Source: Jiulongibacter sediminis (GTDB lineage Bacteria; Bacteroidota; Bacteroidia; Cytophagales; Spirosomataceae). From it: DNA of 64,000 nucleotides. Positions within the stretch are counted from its first letter, which is position 1. Each line of letters begins with the position of its first letter. Under the pieces are notes generated by a model. It saw only the letters and a list, made by a program, of their open reading frames with translations. It made no database searches and had not been told where the DNA came from. A program made the translations under genes and the position numbers. Of the stretch, positions 38,101 to 46,633 are shown in pieces. The stretch spans positions 806,001 to 870,000 of the forward strand of contig NZ_LGTQ01000006.1 of assembly GCF_001306455.1 (NCBI RefSeq). Reading direction: 5' to 3'.

Positions 38101-38380
38101 TACCGATATTTTTGTCAACTTTACTGAGGAAGAGGAGGCTGTGCTCAGCCTTGAAAAGGATTCTTCTGTTTTGGTTTATCCTAATCCCACCAGTCGATTT
38201 CTAATAGTCGAAACACCTGAGGAGGTGCTGAATTTGAGTCTTTTTGATGCGACGGGTAAAATATTGATAAGTCAAAACCGGGACTCCGTTCTGGATTTAA
38301 AGAATATAAACAGTGGCCTTTACCTTCTTCAGGTGAAAACTGAATCTCAAACCTGGACAAAACGCATTCTGGTGAGGTAG
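35150..38380 (+). CDS. T9SS-secreted GH13 alpha-amylase-like enzyme with duplicated accessory domain
   Basis: A 1076-residue starch- or maltodextrin-active enzyme. Order: signal peptide (1-20); accessory domain A (about 22-150); a linker domain; CBM48-like domain (about 262-365, DFVYVVGDFTNWEI); GH13 barrel (about 395-790) with DMVLNHAF, nucleophile D560 in YRFDLSKGF, acid/base E606 in IILEHFAD, and D660 in ESHDEQR; accessory domain B (about 865-985), which nearly repeats domain A; and a T9SS type A sorting domain (about 1000-1076, YPNPTSRFLIVE to ILVR). It should be placed at the cell surface or released. A TAGCTTTG -7-like box lies at 35123-35130. Confidence 0.9.
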   Translation: MKNLLLTLFFLLFSVSSWCQIVKITPSNASINEEITITFDATKGTAGLVGASSVYIHSGVVTDSPSGTAWQNVQGNWGQDDGVGKMTKVEGENNLWQITLSPSGRTYYGLSEGSPVFRLSMVFRNADGSKEGKGTPGNFAGGNVAGNGDIYVDLEVSNYVQIVEPQASELFVEAGFMQEIRAVASGVADQISLSVNAGKGFEMLSSAQNQQELSGTLEINASQKILVRAEAIFGSDTQRVEQELKFNLLKQTASKPLPVGVQKGINYFDDPSKVTLALEAPGKDFVYVVGDFTNWEIKDEFLMNKTADGELFWLEIDQLTAGKEYVFQYWVDGTIKVGDPYADKVADPWNDSFIPQSVYQNLPQYTRQDFGIATVLQTAQADFEWSASEETFQRPDKNDLVIYELLVRDFIGSHDYKDLADTLSYLKRLGVNAIELMPIMEFEGNESWGYNPSYFFAPDKYYGSKNDLKNFIQTAHQQGFVVILDMVLNHAFGQNAMVKMYWDEVNNRPAANSPWFNTEATHPFNVGYDFNHGSTYTQAFVDSVNAYWLKEYHFDGYRFDLSKGFTQKRNTDVGRWSARDDTRITLLKRMAAKLRETDPDAYIILEHFADASEENVLKADGMMTWGNNNHDFAELMKGNTSIGLGSVDDDNRVSYMESHDEQRQIYWAKNASVALKSTYDPRKEEVALNRLKMMTAFFYTQPGPKLMWQFQELGYDIDINFNGRVGNKPLVWGEGSLNYYSDTERQKLYKTHAAIIDLVNRNKAAFKEGQLTKSMTGSVKSLTFEHEDLDVAIIGNFDLQNASKSFTFPQNGWWYNYFQKDSIEVTGAVNFELSPGEFHVFTSQKQVEVEDSLITFFEARDTLIVIGPVVTVSPEDFQPDTEITIIFDATEGTAGLVGADKVYMHAGIITSSETGSDWQYVVGNWGQDDGIGKMAKVAGEENKWQITLTPKNYFNSVPANATWYRIGMVFRNADGSREGKAEGGTDIFVNFTEEEEAVLSLEKDSSVLVYPNPTSRFLIVETPEEVLNLSLFDATGKILISQNRDSVLDLKNINSGLYLLQVKTESQTWTKRILVR

Positions 38381-38433
38381 AGGACAATCCACTTCAAATT
38401 TATCTTTACTTTTAGCCGATAAAACCCTAAAAA

Positions 38434-40509
38434 ATGAATTTCGGCATTAAAGCATTGGCCTTTGCTTTCCTTTGCGGAGCAGGCCTTTTTTCCTGTGACA
38501 CTTCTCAAAACTTATCGGTGGATGATGCTGCACTTCGTGCAGCAAACGGTTCAGACGGCAATTGGCTGACACATGGACTTGATTACGCCGAAACCCGCTA
38601 TAGCCCTTTATCTCAAATTAGTGCTGAAAATATCAATGAACTGGGTCTGGCCTGGGATCTTGATCTTGGGACAAAAAGAGGTATTGAAACCACACCGCTT
38701 GTAGTTAATGGTGTAATGTATCTGACCGGACCATGGAGTAAAGTTTTTGCGGTTAATGCCAAAGATGGAAGTCTAATTTGGGAGTATGACCCGCAAGTTT
38801 CCGGTAGTTACGGTGAAAGAGGCTGCTGTGACGTGGTGAACAGAGGCGTGGCTTTCTATGAGGGAGCAGTTTTCGTAGGAGCTTTTGATGGTCGATTAAT
38901 TTCTCTCAATGCTGAAACCGGTAAGCCAAACTGGGAAGTGATGACGGTGGACACGGACAAGCCTTATACTATTACCGGAGCCCCCAGGGTAGTGAAAGGG
39001 AAAGTTATTATTGGTAATGGTGGAGCAGAATTTGGTGTTCGAGGGTACTTTACCGCCTATGATGCAAAAACCGGGGAGCAGGCCTGGAGATTTTATACTG
39101 TTCCGGGGAACCCCTCTGACGGTTTTGAAAATGAAACCATGGAAATGGCCGCTAAAACCTGGACCGGAGAATGGTGGAAATATGGTGGCGGGGGTACCGT
39201 ATGGGATAATATGGCCTATGATCCTGACCTCAACTTACTTTACGTTGGCACGGGAAATGGTTCGCCATGGGACAGAAATCAGAGAAGCCCTGAAGGAGGA
39301 GATAACCTCTTTTTGTCGTCTATTTTGGCTATAAATCCTGATAACGGCGAGCTACAATGGTATTACCAGACTACACCAGGAGATTCGTGGGATTTCACTG
39401 CGACACAACATATGATTTTGGCTGATCTTGAAATTGAGGGTCAACCGAGAAAAGTGCTGATGCAGGCTCCTAAAAATGGATTTTTTTATGTGCTCGATCG
39501 CACCAATGGTGAATTGATTTCGGCGGAGAAATTCACGTACGTCAACTGGGCGAAGAGTATTGACCCGGAAACTAGCAGACCGATTGAAGAAGAATGGGCG
39601 AGGTACAAGGACGTAAATGCCTTGATCGCCCCGAATTACGACGGCGGGCACAACTGGCAACCTATGACCTTTGACAAGAAACGAAATCTTGTGTTTTTGC
39701 CAGCTCGGGAAACTGCTTCGGTATACGGTCAGGATAAGTCCTGGATTTATAATGAAAGAGGTTTCGGAACCGGAATAGGTTGGAATCTCTCAACCGGTGA
39801 AGATCCGTCAAAACCGACAATTAAAGATGATAAATTCGATAAACTCAAAGGTGTTTTAATCGCTTGGGATCCTATTAAACAAGAAGCAAGATGGAAAATT
39901 GAACAGGAAACTCCATGGAGTGGAGGAATGCTCAGCACGGCAGGCGATTTGGTTTTTATCGGTACCCCGGATGGTTTTCTAAAAGCTCTCAATCCTGAGA
40001 ACGGCAAGGTGCTATGGCAGGCCAATTTACAATCGGGCATTCTTGGCTCACCCGTGAGTTATAGAGTCGACGGTGAACAGTATGTGAGTATTGCTGTAGG
40101 CTGGGGTGGAGGTTACGGAATGAAAAACAAACACACTCCTGAAATATTGCCGGGCCATTTGTACACCTTTAAAATCGGAGGGGAAAAAGCTTTGCCAAAA
40201 GCTCCTGAAATCGTTGAAAAACAGCTCATTAATCCGGAGTGGGAGAGTTCAGAAGGAGAGTTGACAAGAGGTGAAACGCTTTTTTGGCAATACTGCGGTC
40301 CATGCCACGTCGTAAATGGCGGTGGTGGAGGAGTTGCACCTGATTTTGCTTACAGCCCAATGGTGGGCAATGCGGCCTTTAATGACGTGGTCTTAAAAGG
40401 AGCATTGCTGGAAAACGGAATGCCTAATTTCGGTGATAGACTTACCGAAAAGGAAACACATGACATTCAGACTTATATTATTGAGCAAGTGAGAATGGTT
40501 TCTAAATAG
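38434..40509 (+). CDS. Quinohemoprotein alcohol dehydrogenase (PQQ-dependent, methanol/ethanol type)
   Basis: A 691-residue envelope enzyme that oxidises alcohols or sugars with PQQ and passes electrons to a fused cytochrome c. N-terminal lipoprotein signal with lipobox LFSC. The eight-bladed propeller shows the vicinal disulfide pair C131-C132 (ERGCCDVVNRG), GDSWDFTATQHMIL with the catalytic Asp, and tryptophan-docking strands such as LISLNAETGKPNWEV. The cytochrome domain has C621-G-P-C624-H625. It starts 53 bases after the GH13 gene, on the same strand. PQQ synthesis genes are not in the window. Confidence 0.9.
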   Translation: MNFGIKALAFAFLCGAGLFSCDTSQNLSVDDAALRAANGSDGNWLTHGLDYAETRYSPLSQISAENINELGLAWDLDLGTKRGIETTPLVVNGVMYLTGPWSKVFAVNAKDGSLIWEYDPQVSGSYGERGCCDVVNRGVAFYEGAVFVGAFDGRLISLNAETGKPNWEVMTVDTDKPYTITGAPRVVKGKVIIGNGGAEFGVRGYFTAYDAKTGEQAWRFYTVPGNPSDGFENETMEMAAKTWTGEWWKYGGGGTVWDNMAYDPDLNLLYVGTGNGSPWDRNQRSPEGGDNLFLSSILAINPDNGELQWYYQTTPGDSWDFTATQHMILADLEIEGQPRKVLMQAPKNGFFYVLDRTNGELISAEKFTYVNWAKSIDPETSRPIEEEWARYKDVNALIAPNYDGGHNWQPMTFDKKRNLVFLPARETASVYGQDKSWIYNERGFGTGIGWNLSTGEDPSKPTIKDDKFDKLKGVLIAWDPIKQEARWKIEQETPWSGGMLSTAGDLVFIGTPDGFLKALNPENGKVLWQANLQSGILGSPVSYRVDGEQYVSIAVGWGGGYGMKNKHTPEILPGHLYTFKIGGEKALPKAPEIVEKQLINPEWESSEGELTRGETLFWQYCGPCHVVNGGGGGVAPDFAYSPMVGNAAFNDVVLKGALLENGMPNFGDRLTEKETHDIQTYIIEQVRMVSK

Positions 40510-40515
40510 AACGAC

Positions 40516-41829
40516 TTACTTTTTCCTGAAGAAAACCGTAATAGCTACGCCTCCAAAGCCAAAATGCTCCCTGATTTTATTGATCAGAAAACGCTCATAG
40601 GCTTCTTTGATATATTGTGGCAGGTTACAGAAAAATACAAATGTTGGCGACGGAGTCGGTAGCTGTGTGATGTACTTGATTTTGATATACTTACCTTTTA
40701 TGGCTGGTGGTGGAGTACGCTCAATAAGAGGTAGTAAAGTGGCATTGAGCTTGGAAGTAGAGATTTTCTCCTGACGCATTTCGTAGACTTCCATCGCCTT
40801 TTCAATCACTTGAAAAATACGTTGCTTGTTTAGTGCGGAGGCAAAAATCACCGGCATATAATTCATTGGGGCGAGTCGCTCCAGAATCTCTTTTCCCATT
40901 TTATCAGCGGTTTTTGAGTCTTTTTCAATCAAATCCCACTTGTTGATCATCAAAACAATACCCTTTTTGGCATTATGAGCCTGAGCAATGATATGGATAT
41001 CCTGAGCTTCCAGTCCTCTTTCTGCATCAAGAATGATGATACAAACCTCTGAGTTTTCGAGAGCTTTTAACGAACGAATGGTTGAGTAAAACTCAATATC
41101 TTCATGAACTTTCGCTTTTTTACGGATTCCGGCAGTGTCGGTCAGAATGAAGTCTTTGCCAAACAACTTATAGTGCGTATCAATAGAGTCGCGGGTCGTG
41201 CCGGCAATATCTGTGACAATACTTCTATCTTTTCCCAATAAGGCATTGAGAAATGAAGATTTTCCGGCATTTGGTCTGCCCAAAATGGCAATTTTCGGAA
41301 TACAGGCATCCGGGTCTTCCACACCTTCATCTTCAAAATGTTTGACCACTTCATCCAGCAGTTCACCTGTTCCTGAACCATCCGTTGAAGAAATCGGGTA
41401 AACGTCCGCATCAAGACCTAATGCATAAAACTCTGGGGCCACAAGCGATTGACGCTCAAACGTTTCAGCTTTATTGGCCACAATGAGGACAGGTTTGTCA
41501 ATTCGGCGAAGAATGTTTGCAAATTCTTTATCCAAATCGGTAAGGCCAGTGATGGTATCTACTACAAAAAGAATAACGGTAGCTTCGTCAAGGGCCAGAG
41601 CCACCTGATCACGGATGGCACCCTCAAAAGTATCTTCAGAACCTACGACATAACCACCGGTATCAATCACGGTGAAATACTTCTCTGTCCATACCGACTG
41701 CCCATAATGACGATCGCGGGTTACACCTGAAACGTTATCCGTAATGGCCACACGTTCTTCAATGAGCCTGTTAAACAGGGTTGATTTTCCTACGTTTGGT
41801 CTTCCTACTATTGCGACGATATTGGCCAT
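40516..41829 (-). CDS. der: Ribosome-associated GTPase Der (EngA)
   Basis: Essential tandem-GTPase 50S assembly factor, 437 residues. First G domain: GRPNVGKST at 8-16, DTGG, NKAE. Second G domain: GRPNAGKSS near 184, DTAG with the IRKKAK segment, NKWD. The C-terminal KH-like domain carries LPTPSPTFVFFCN and REHFGFGGVAITVFFRKK. Length and all motifs are normal. It converges with the PQQ dehydrogenase gene, 6 bases apart. Confidence 0.97.
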   Translation of the reverse strand: MANIVAIVGRPNVGKSTLFNRLIEERVAITDNVSGVTRDRHYGQSVWTEKYFTVIDTGGYVVGSEDTFEGAIRDQVALALDEATVILFVVDTITGLTDLDKEFANILRRIDKPVLIVANKAETFERQSLVAPEFYALGLDADVYPISSTDGSGTGELLDEVVKHFEDEGVEDPDACIPKIAILGRPNAGKSSFLNALLGKDRSIVTDIAGTTRDSIDTHYKLFGKDFILTDTAGIRKKAKVHEDIEFYSTIRSLKALENSEVCIIILDAERGLEAQDIHIIAQAHNAKKGIVLMINKWDLIEKDSKTADKMGKEILERLAPMNYMPVIFASALNKQRIFQVIEKAMEVYEMRQEKISTSKLNATLLPLIERTPPPAIKGKYIKIKYITQLPTPSPTFVFFCNLPQYIKEAYERFLINKIREHFGFGGVAITVFFRKK

Positions 41830-41878
41830 TTCTCTTTGCTGATTTCTGCTAAATTAAATCCTTTTCTGAAAAGGGCTG

Positions 41879-41886
41879 CAAAGATA
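41879..41886 (-). promoter_or_regulatory. Candidate -7 box for der
   Basis: The minus strand reads TATCTTTG, an exact TAnnTTTG match, 50 bases before the der start codon. No TTG is found at the usual -33 distance. Confidence 0.45.
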
Positions 41887-41937
41887 CGAAAAGCATATCC
41901 GTTTTGCATAGTAAGCTCAGAAATAAGTATTTGTAGC

Positions 41938-42831
41938 TCACATACTTAACCCAAGCTCCTGATAGGAGATCAGTAAAATAGCTACAAGCCCCAGCAGCAG
42001 GCCGGCAATATTGACTTTGCTAAGTGATTCTTTGAAGAAGAAAATGCCCACAAGTGCCGAAACCAAAATAACTCCCATATTATAAATGGGGTATACAAAG
42101 GCTCCGCTGTTTCCGTAATAGGTCAGTGTCAGAATCAAAAAATAGAAAGAGAGAAAATTAGGGATGCCGAGGCTTATGGCAGCGATGCCGTTTTTGAGTT
42201 CAAATTTCTCCTGATGTTTGAAATAGCGGTAAATTACTAACAAAACTCCGCTGACCATTGCTCCTAAAACCATGACTAAAGTTACCGGGATAACCAATGA
42301 GGGATCGGGGATAAAGCGAAGATTGATATAATTTATGGCAGAATTGGTGATGCCATACATGGCAAAAACAGCGAAAGGGAGCCATAAACTTCCTTTCTTT
42401 AAATCTTGTCCTTTGCCTTTGAAAGTGGCCAATCCTACGGCAATAAAAGCAAGAGCCAATCCTACATAATTGAGCAGTTCAAAATCTTTGGCATGTGTGT
42501 TATACAATATCAAACTGGCAAGTACTGGAATTACCAGTGAGAGATTATTGGCCAGTGAAGTGGCCGTCATTCCTGCTTTTTGGGTGGAGAGGCCTGATAA
42601 AATAAAAGTGATGATAAACCCAACTCCAAGTGCAAGGCAGTACCAGGCCCAGTCTGCTTTGAGGTTAAAAGTAAAGTGCTGATCTGCCGGAATAAGTGAA
42701 AAGCCCAAAGCAAAACAAACGATATAGTTGAGGCTGATGGCCTGAGCTGTGTTAATCTCGAACCGAGGAAAAATTCTGAAATTGATCAGAAGAAGTACCG
42801 AAAGAAAAATGCTTAGAATCAGGTAGATCAT
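41938..42831 (-). CDS. EamA/DMT-superfamily transporter
   Basis: A 297-residue inner-membrane protein with about ten transmembrane segments in two repeats, as in EamA drug/metabolite transporters. Typical marks are GLSTQKAGMTATSLANNLSLVIPVLAS in the first half and YNMGVILVSALVGIFFFKESLSKVNIAGLLLGLVAI in the second. The substrate cannot be told. It lies between der and era, starts 42 bases after the era stop on the same strand, and may be read from the same transcript. Confidence 0.85.
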   Translation of the reverse strand: MIYLILSIFLSVLLLINFRIFPRFEINTAQAISLNYIVCFALGFSLIPADQHFTFNLKADWAWYCLALGVGFIITFILSGLSTQKAGMTATSLANNLSLVIPVLASLILYNTHAKDFELLNYVGLALAFIAVGLATFKGKGQDLKKGSLWLPFAVFAMYGITNSAINYINLRFIPDPSLVIPVTLVMVLGAMVSGVLLVIYRYFKHQEKFELKNGIAAISLGIPNFLSFYFLILTLTYYGNSGAFVYPIYNMGVILVSALVGIFFFKESLSKVNIAGLLLGLVAILLISYQELGLSM

Positions 42832-42873
42832 TTCAGAGGAGAATCAATTTGAAACGAAAATCAATAATTGAAA

Positions 42874-43764
42874 TTAATAACCAAACTTCTTCAATTTATC
42901 TTTTTTCAGTCGCCAGTCAGGTTCTACTTTGATGTACTGCTTCAGAAAAACTTTCTTCTGAAAAAATTCTTCCATTTCCAGTCTGGCCTCAGTGCCTACT
43001 TTTTTGATTCGTTCACCTTTGTGGCCAAGAAGAATAGCTCTTTGACTTGAGCGTTCTACATAGATTTCAGCATACATTCTTATAATGTCTTCCTCTTCTT
43101 TAAACTCTGTAACCACCACTTCACAGCTGTATGGAATCTCCTTTTTATAATTCTGAAGAATTTTTTCTCGAATGATTTCAGCCGCAAAGAAACGTTCGGG
43201 TTTATCTGTCAAAGCATCTTTAGGGAAATAGGGTGGGTGCTGAGGCAACAGGAAAATGATTTTCTCAAATAGTCCTTCTATACCATCCCCATTTAAAGCC
43301 GAGATTGTAAGAATTTCACGAGGATTCAGTACAGTTTTCCAATGACTGATTTTTTCCTCAATCTGCTCTTCGGTAGCCAGGTCAATTTTGTTGATAATAA
43401 GCAGTAGCGGAGCATCACTTTTGCCTAATTTTTTGATAACATCCTCTTCGTCATACTTTTCAAAAATATCGGTCACAAAAAGCACCACATCAGCATCTTC
43501 CAGCGAACCATGTACAAATTCCATCATGCTCTCATGTAACTCATACATGGGTTTTATGATGCCGGGCGTATCTGAGTAAACCAATTGAAATTCCTGATCA
43601 TTGAGCTTTCCGTTCACAATACCCATGATTCGGTGACGGGTAGTCTGAGCCTTTGAAGTAATGATAGAGAGCCTTTCACCCACCAATTGATTCATCAAAG
43701 TGCTCTTTCCCACGTTGGGTTTTCCAATGATGCTGATAAAGCCTGCTTTGTGCATATTATTCAT
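42874..43764 (-). CDS. era: GTPase Era
   Basis: Ribosome biogenesis GTPase that binds the 3' end of 16S rRNA; 296 residues. G1 GKPNVGKST is at about 15-23, followed by switch residues TTRHRIMG, G3 DTPG, G4 NKID and a C-terminal KH domain with RAILLGHKGERIKKVGTEARLEMEEFF. Two starts are possible: ATG 43764 and ATG 43755 (MHKAGFISIIG). The second gives the standard Era N-terminus, and the -7 box at 43769-43776 is very near the first. Confidence 0.96.
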   Translation of the reverse strand: MNNMHKAGFISIIGKPNVGKSTLMNQLVGERLSIITSKAQTTRHRIMGIVNGKLNDQEFQLVYSDTPGIIKPMYELHESMMEFVHGSLEDADVVLFVTDIFEKYDEEDVIKKLGKSDAPLLLIINKIDLATEEQIEEKISHWKTVLNPREILTISALNGDGIEGLFEKIIFLLPQHPPYFPKDALTDKPERFFAAEIIREKILQNYKKEIPYSCEVVVTEFKEEEDIIRMYAEIYVERSSQRAILLGHKGERIKKVGTEARLEMEEFFQKKVFLKQYIKVEPDWRLKKDKLKKFGY

Positions 43765-43768
43765 GGGG

Positions 43769-43776
43769 CAAAGGTA
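43769..43776 (-). promoter_or_regulatory. Candidate -7 box for era
   Basis: The minus strand reads TACCTTTG, an exact TAnnTTTG match, 4 bases before the outer start. Transcription from it would give a leaderless or almost leaderless mRNA, or force use of the inner ATG at 43755. Confidence 0.4.
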
Positions 43777-43812
43777 AGTTTAATCTATTTGATTGTTTCT
43801 GTGGTTAAAACC

Positions 43813-43844
43813 AAAAAAGCCGAAACATCGGAAGAAGTTTCGGC
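43813..43844 (-). terminator. Terminator of the cold-shock gene
   Basis: GCCGAAAC (43819-43826) pairs with GTTTCGGC (43837-43844). On the minus strand the stem is followed by six T residues (complement of 43813-43818). It sits between the cold-shock gene and era. Confidence 0.8.
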
Positions 43845-43870
43845 ATTGAAAAGATTTTGCAGGATCGATA

Positions 43871-44317
43871 TTAGATCGCTTTTTTTACGTTTATAGCGTT
43901 TAGTCCACGATCACTTTTCTCTAATTCAAAACTAACAAGGTGGCCCTCATCAACTTCTTCCAGGGTATTATTGATATGGAAGAAGTATTTATTATTTCCG
44001 TTTAGTTCTTTGATAAAACCATATCCACGATCGTAATTAAAATAGTCTACCCGACCTTTCAGCTCATCAGTATCTACCTCTTCTTTTTTGGGGATACCTA
44101 TTTCAATGTTTTCGGCTTTTACTTTTTTCTTTTTTGTAGGATCCGGTGGAGTATCGACAATGTTTCCAAATTCGTCAACATAGGCGATCATGTCATCAAG
44201 GCTTCCGCTAGTAGCGTTTGCCTTCCGCTCTTCACGCTTGGCCGCCTTATCCTGACGTTTTCTTAGCTTCTTTTTTTCCTTTTCTTTTTTGCTGTAGGTT
44301 TCTTGTGATTTTGCCAT
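43871..44317 (-). CDS. Cold-shock-domain protein with basic N-terminal extension
   Basis: A 148-residue nucleic-acid-binding protein. The N-terminal 75 residues are very lysine-rich and disordered-looking (KKEKEKKKLRKRQDKAAKREERKA). The C-terminal cold-shock fold (about 82-148) has KGRVDYFNYDRGYGFIKEL with RNP1 and KYFFHIN as RNP2. Likely an RNA chaperone. The extended form is common in Bacteroidota. Confidence 0.9.
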   Translation of the reverse strand: MAKSQETYSKKEKEKKKLRKRQDKAAKREERKANATSGSLDDMIAYVDEFGNIVDTPPDPTKKKKVKAENIEIGIPKKEEVDTDELKGRVDYFNYDRGYGFIKELNGNNKYFFHINNTLEEVDEGHLVSFELEKSDRGLNAINVKKAI

Positions 44318-44518
44318 TTTCGTTTGTTTAGAGTGAGATCAATGGAAATTCCTGAAACTTTTGCGAAGTAGAGAATGCCAATGAAAAATAAATTTCAATA
44401 TCCCCAAATTGGCTGACCTGGCTTTTTCAGTTAGATTCTGAGGGCAGAGTGGTACTGATCAGACGAGGAAAGTGTACGTGGGTACAAAAATCCGGAAGGC
44501 AGATTAGCCGACGGGATG

Positions 44519-44544
44519 AAAAAAAAGGGAACCTTGCGGTTCCC
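44519..44544 (-). terminator. Intrinsic terminator of the initiator tRNA gene
   Basis: Read on the minus strand, GGGAACC, GCAA loop, GGTTCCC (44544-44527) is a perfect 7-bp stem with a GNRA-type tetraloop, followed by eight T residues (44526-44519). It starts 6 bases after the tRNA 3' end. Confidence 0.92.
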
Positions 44545-44549
44545 GTTCG

Positions 44550-44622
<73 letters not shown>

Positions 44623-44633
44623 ATATTGGATTG

Positions 44634-44664
44634 CAAAAGTACGAATTCTTTGTGAAAAATCAAT
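44634..44664 (-). promoter_or_regulatory. Promoter of the initiator tRNA gene
   Basis: On the minus strand ATTG (44664-44661), 19 bases, then TACTTTTG (44641-44634): a full match to the Bacteroidota -33/-7 pattern. Transcription would start about 5 bases before the tRNA 5' end. Confidence 0.75.
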
Positions 44665-44722
44665 TTTGAGAATAGAAATAATTGAAGAAAATCTCACTTG
44701 AATGGAATAAGTATAATTACAC

Positions 44723-44751
44723 TTGAAAAAGTGACATAGTTTATATCTTTG
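44723..44751 (+). promoter_or_regulatory. Promoter of the malonate operon
   Basis: TTG (44723-44725), 18 bases, then TATCTTTG (44744-44751) matches the Bacteroidota promoter pattern. The start codon of the synthetase lies 34 bases downstream. Confidence 0.6.
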
Positions 44752-44785
44752 GCAAATTTTTTCAGACGCTAAGTCTGCCTAACCT

Positions 44786-46261
44786 ATGATTCATTCTATC
44801 GCCAATGCCAGAACTCATGCTGGTAATGTTGCCGTAAAAACGGCTTCAGGAAAATACACTTATCAGGATTTGCTCGATCGCTCTTCACAAATAGCGTCTG
44901 ACCTTTTGAATGGAAGACAACACCTGAACGAAGCCCGCATTGCTTTTATCATGAACCCGGGTTTTGAGTATGTGGCTACACAATGGGGTATTTGGCGAGC
45001 AGGTGGCGTGGCTGTTCCGCTTTGTGTAAAACACCCATTTGTGTCTTTACAATATGTGATTGAAGATACCGCGGCCGAGCAACTTATTTTCACCGAAGAA
45101 TATCAGGAGCTTATCGCTCCATTTGAATCTTTCAAAAATCTTAATTTGAAAGAATACCATTCAATCGGTTCAGAAATCGGCCAATTACCGGAGGTTCCTT
45201 CGACTCAACGAGCCATGATTTTGTATACGAGCGGGACCACCGGAAAACCAAAAGGTGTAGTAACAACCCATGATAATCTGGCTGCTCAGGTAAATTCATT
45301 AGTGGAAGCCTGGCAATGGACTGCTGAAGATCAGATTCTGAATGTTTTACCGCTGCACCATATTCATGGAATTCTGAATGCCACCTGTTGCCCGTTATCT
45401 GTTGGTGCCTGTGTAGAGTTTTTAGACCGATTTGACCCGGAGGCGGTATTCAAAGCTTTTCTTGAGGGCGATGTCAGCATTTTTATGGCGGTGCCAACCA
45501 TTTATTTCAAGCTTGTCAATGTCTGGAAAGAATATTCAGAGGTTCAAAAGCAAGAGGTTTTGGATAAACTTTCTCAATTCCGATTTATGGTTTCCGGTTC
45601 TGCAGCATTGCCGGTATCGGTTCTTGAAGAATGGAGAGGCATAAGCGGACAAACCTTGCTGGAGCGTTATGGTATGACAGAAATCGGCATGGCCATCAGT
45701 AATCCCTACGATGGAGAGCGTAGACCGGGTTATATAGGAAAGCCTCTGCCAGGTGTGGGTGTTCGACTATTTGATGAAAGTGGTGAAGTAGTGGAGGAGG
45801 GTGTTGCCGGTGAAATTCAAATCAAAGGGTCTACTGTATTTCAGGAATATTGGGAAAAACCAGAGGCCACCGTTGAATCGTTTACAGAAGACGGTTGGTT
45901 TAAAACTGGTGATACAGCAGTAATTGAGGACGGCTACTATCGTATTTTGGGCCGAAACTCGGTGGATATAATAAAATCTGGTGGCTATAAAATTTCGGCC
46001 TTGGAGATTGAGGAGGTTTTGAGAAAATATGCTGGAATAAAGGATTGCGGAGTCGTTGGTTTACCTGATGATGAGTGGGGCGAAATCATCGGTGCAGGAC
46101 TTATTGCCGATGAAAAATCATTAGATATGAATCAAATGAATGCATGGCTTCGGGAGCAACTTCCTAATTATAAGATTCCCCGAAAGTACATTTTCCTAGA
46201 AGATTTGCCCCGCAATGTTATGGGTAAGGTGACTAAAAAGGAACTCAAAACACTCTTTTGA
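44786..46261 (+). CDS. matB: Malonyl-CoA synthetase (MatB/ACSF3-like)
   Basis: Acyl-adenylate-forming enzyme that makes malonyl-CoA from malonate, CoA and ATP. Length is 491 residues. The AMP-binding signature YTSGTTGKPKGV begins at Y147, the A5 motif is LLERYGMTEIGMAISNPYDG, A7 is GWFKTGD, A8 is GRNSVDIIKSGGYKISALEIE and the catalytic Lys is in NVMGKVTKKEL. The A5 block, with its Arg for the distal carboxylate, matches the malonyl-CoA synthetase group rather than general acyl-CoA synthetases. The madL and madM genes follow immediately (3-base gap), which strongly supports malonate as substrate. Confidence 0.88.
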   Translation: MIHSIANARTHAGNVAVKTASGKYTYQDLLDRSSQIASDLLNGRQHLNEARIAFIMNPGFEYVATQWGIWRAGGVAVPLCVKHPFVSLQYVIEDTAAEQLIFTEEYQELIAPFESFKNLNLKEYHSIGSEIGQLPEVPSTQRAMILYTSGTTGKPKGVVTTHDNLAAQVNSLVEAWQWTAEDQILNVLPLHHIHGILNATCCPLSVGACVEFLDRFDPEAVFKAFLEGDVSIFMAVPTIYFKLVNVWKEYSEVQKQEVLDKLSQFRFMVSGSAALPVSVLEEWRGISGQTLLERYGMTEIGMAISNPYDGERRPGYIGKPLPGVGVRLFDESGEVVEEGVAGEIQIKGSTVFQEYWEKPEATVESFTEDGWFKTGDTAVIEDGYYRILGRNSVDIIKSGGYKISALEIEEVLRKYAGIKDCGVVGLPDDEWGEIIGAGLIADEKSLDMNQMNAWLREQLPNYKIPRKYIFLEDLPRNVMGKVTKKELKTLF

Positions 46262-46264
46262 TTC

Positions 46265-46633
46265 ATGAAAATTTATGGAGTAGCACTTCTTGCTTTTTGT
46301 TATTTGCTGGGTAAATATCTCGGTGGCTTGCTTGGCTCTTTATTGGGTATCAATGCCGATGTCGGTGGAGTAGGTTTTGCCATGTTATCTCTTATTTTAC
46401 TCAATGCCTGGCTAAAGAAAAAAGGTTTTCTGGAAGAAGAAACTGAGAAAGGGCTACTTTTCTGGAGCTCGATGTACATCCCCGTTGTGGTGGCAATGGC
46501 TTCGGTTTTAAATGTCAAAGGAGCCCTTTCAGGTGGCTGGGCAGCAGTAGTCATAGGAGTTGTGGTTACTTTTGGCTCTTTTGCTCTTGTTCCGGTGATT
46601 TCTAAAGTCGGGTTAAAAAATAAGAAAGCATGA
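46265..46633 (+). CDS. madL: Malonate transporter subunit MadL
   Basis: Small inner-membrane protein of 122 residues with about four transmembrane helices. IYGVALLAFCYLLGKYLGGLLG and INADVGGVGFAMLSLILLNAWL match the MadL family. Together with MadM it forms a sodium-dependent malonate importer in Malonomonas-type systems. It overlaps madM by 4 bases (ATGA), so the two are translationally coupled. Confidence 0.88.
   Translation: MKIYGVALLAFCYLLGKYLGGLLGSLLGINADVGGVGFAMLSLILLNAWLKKKGFLEEETEKGLLFWSSMYIPVVVAMASVLNVKGALSGGWAAVVIGVVVTFGSFALVPVISKVGLKNKKA

Noticed and set aside
44318-44518. Possible small RNA or gene between the cold-shock gene and the tRNA
   Set aside because: About 200 bases without a convincing frame, promoter pair or hairpin; nothing supportable is seen.
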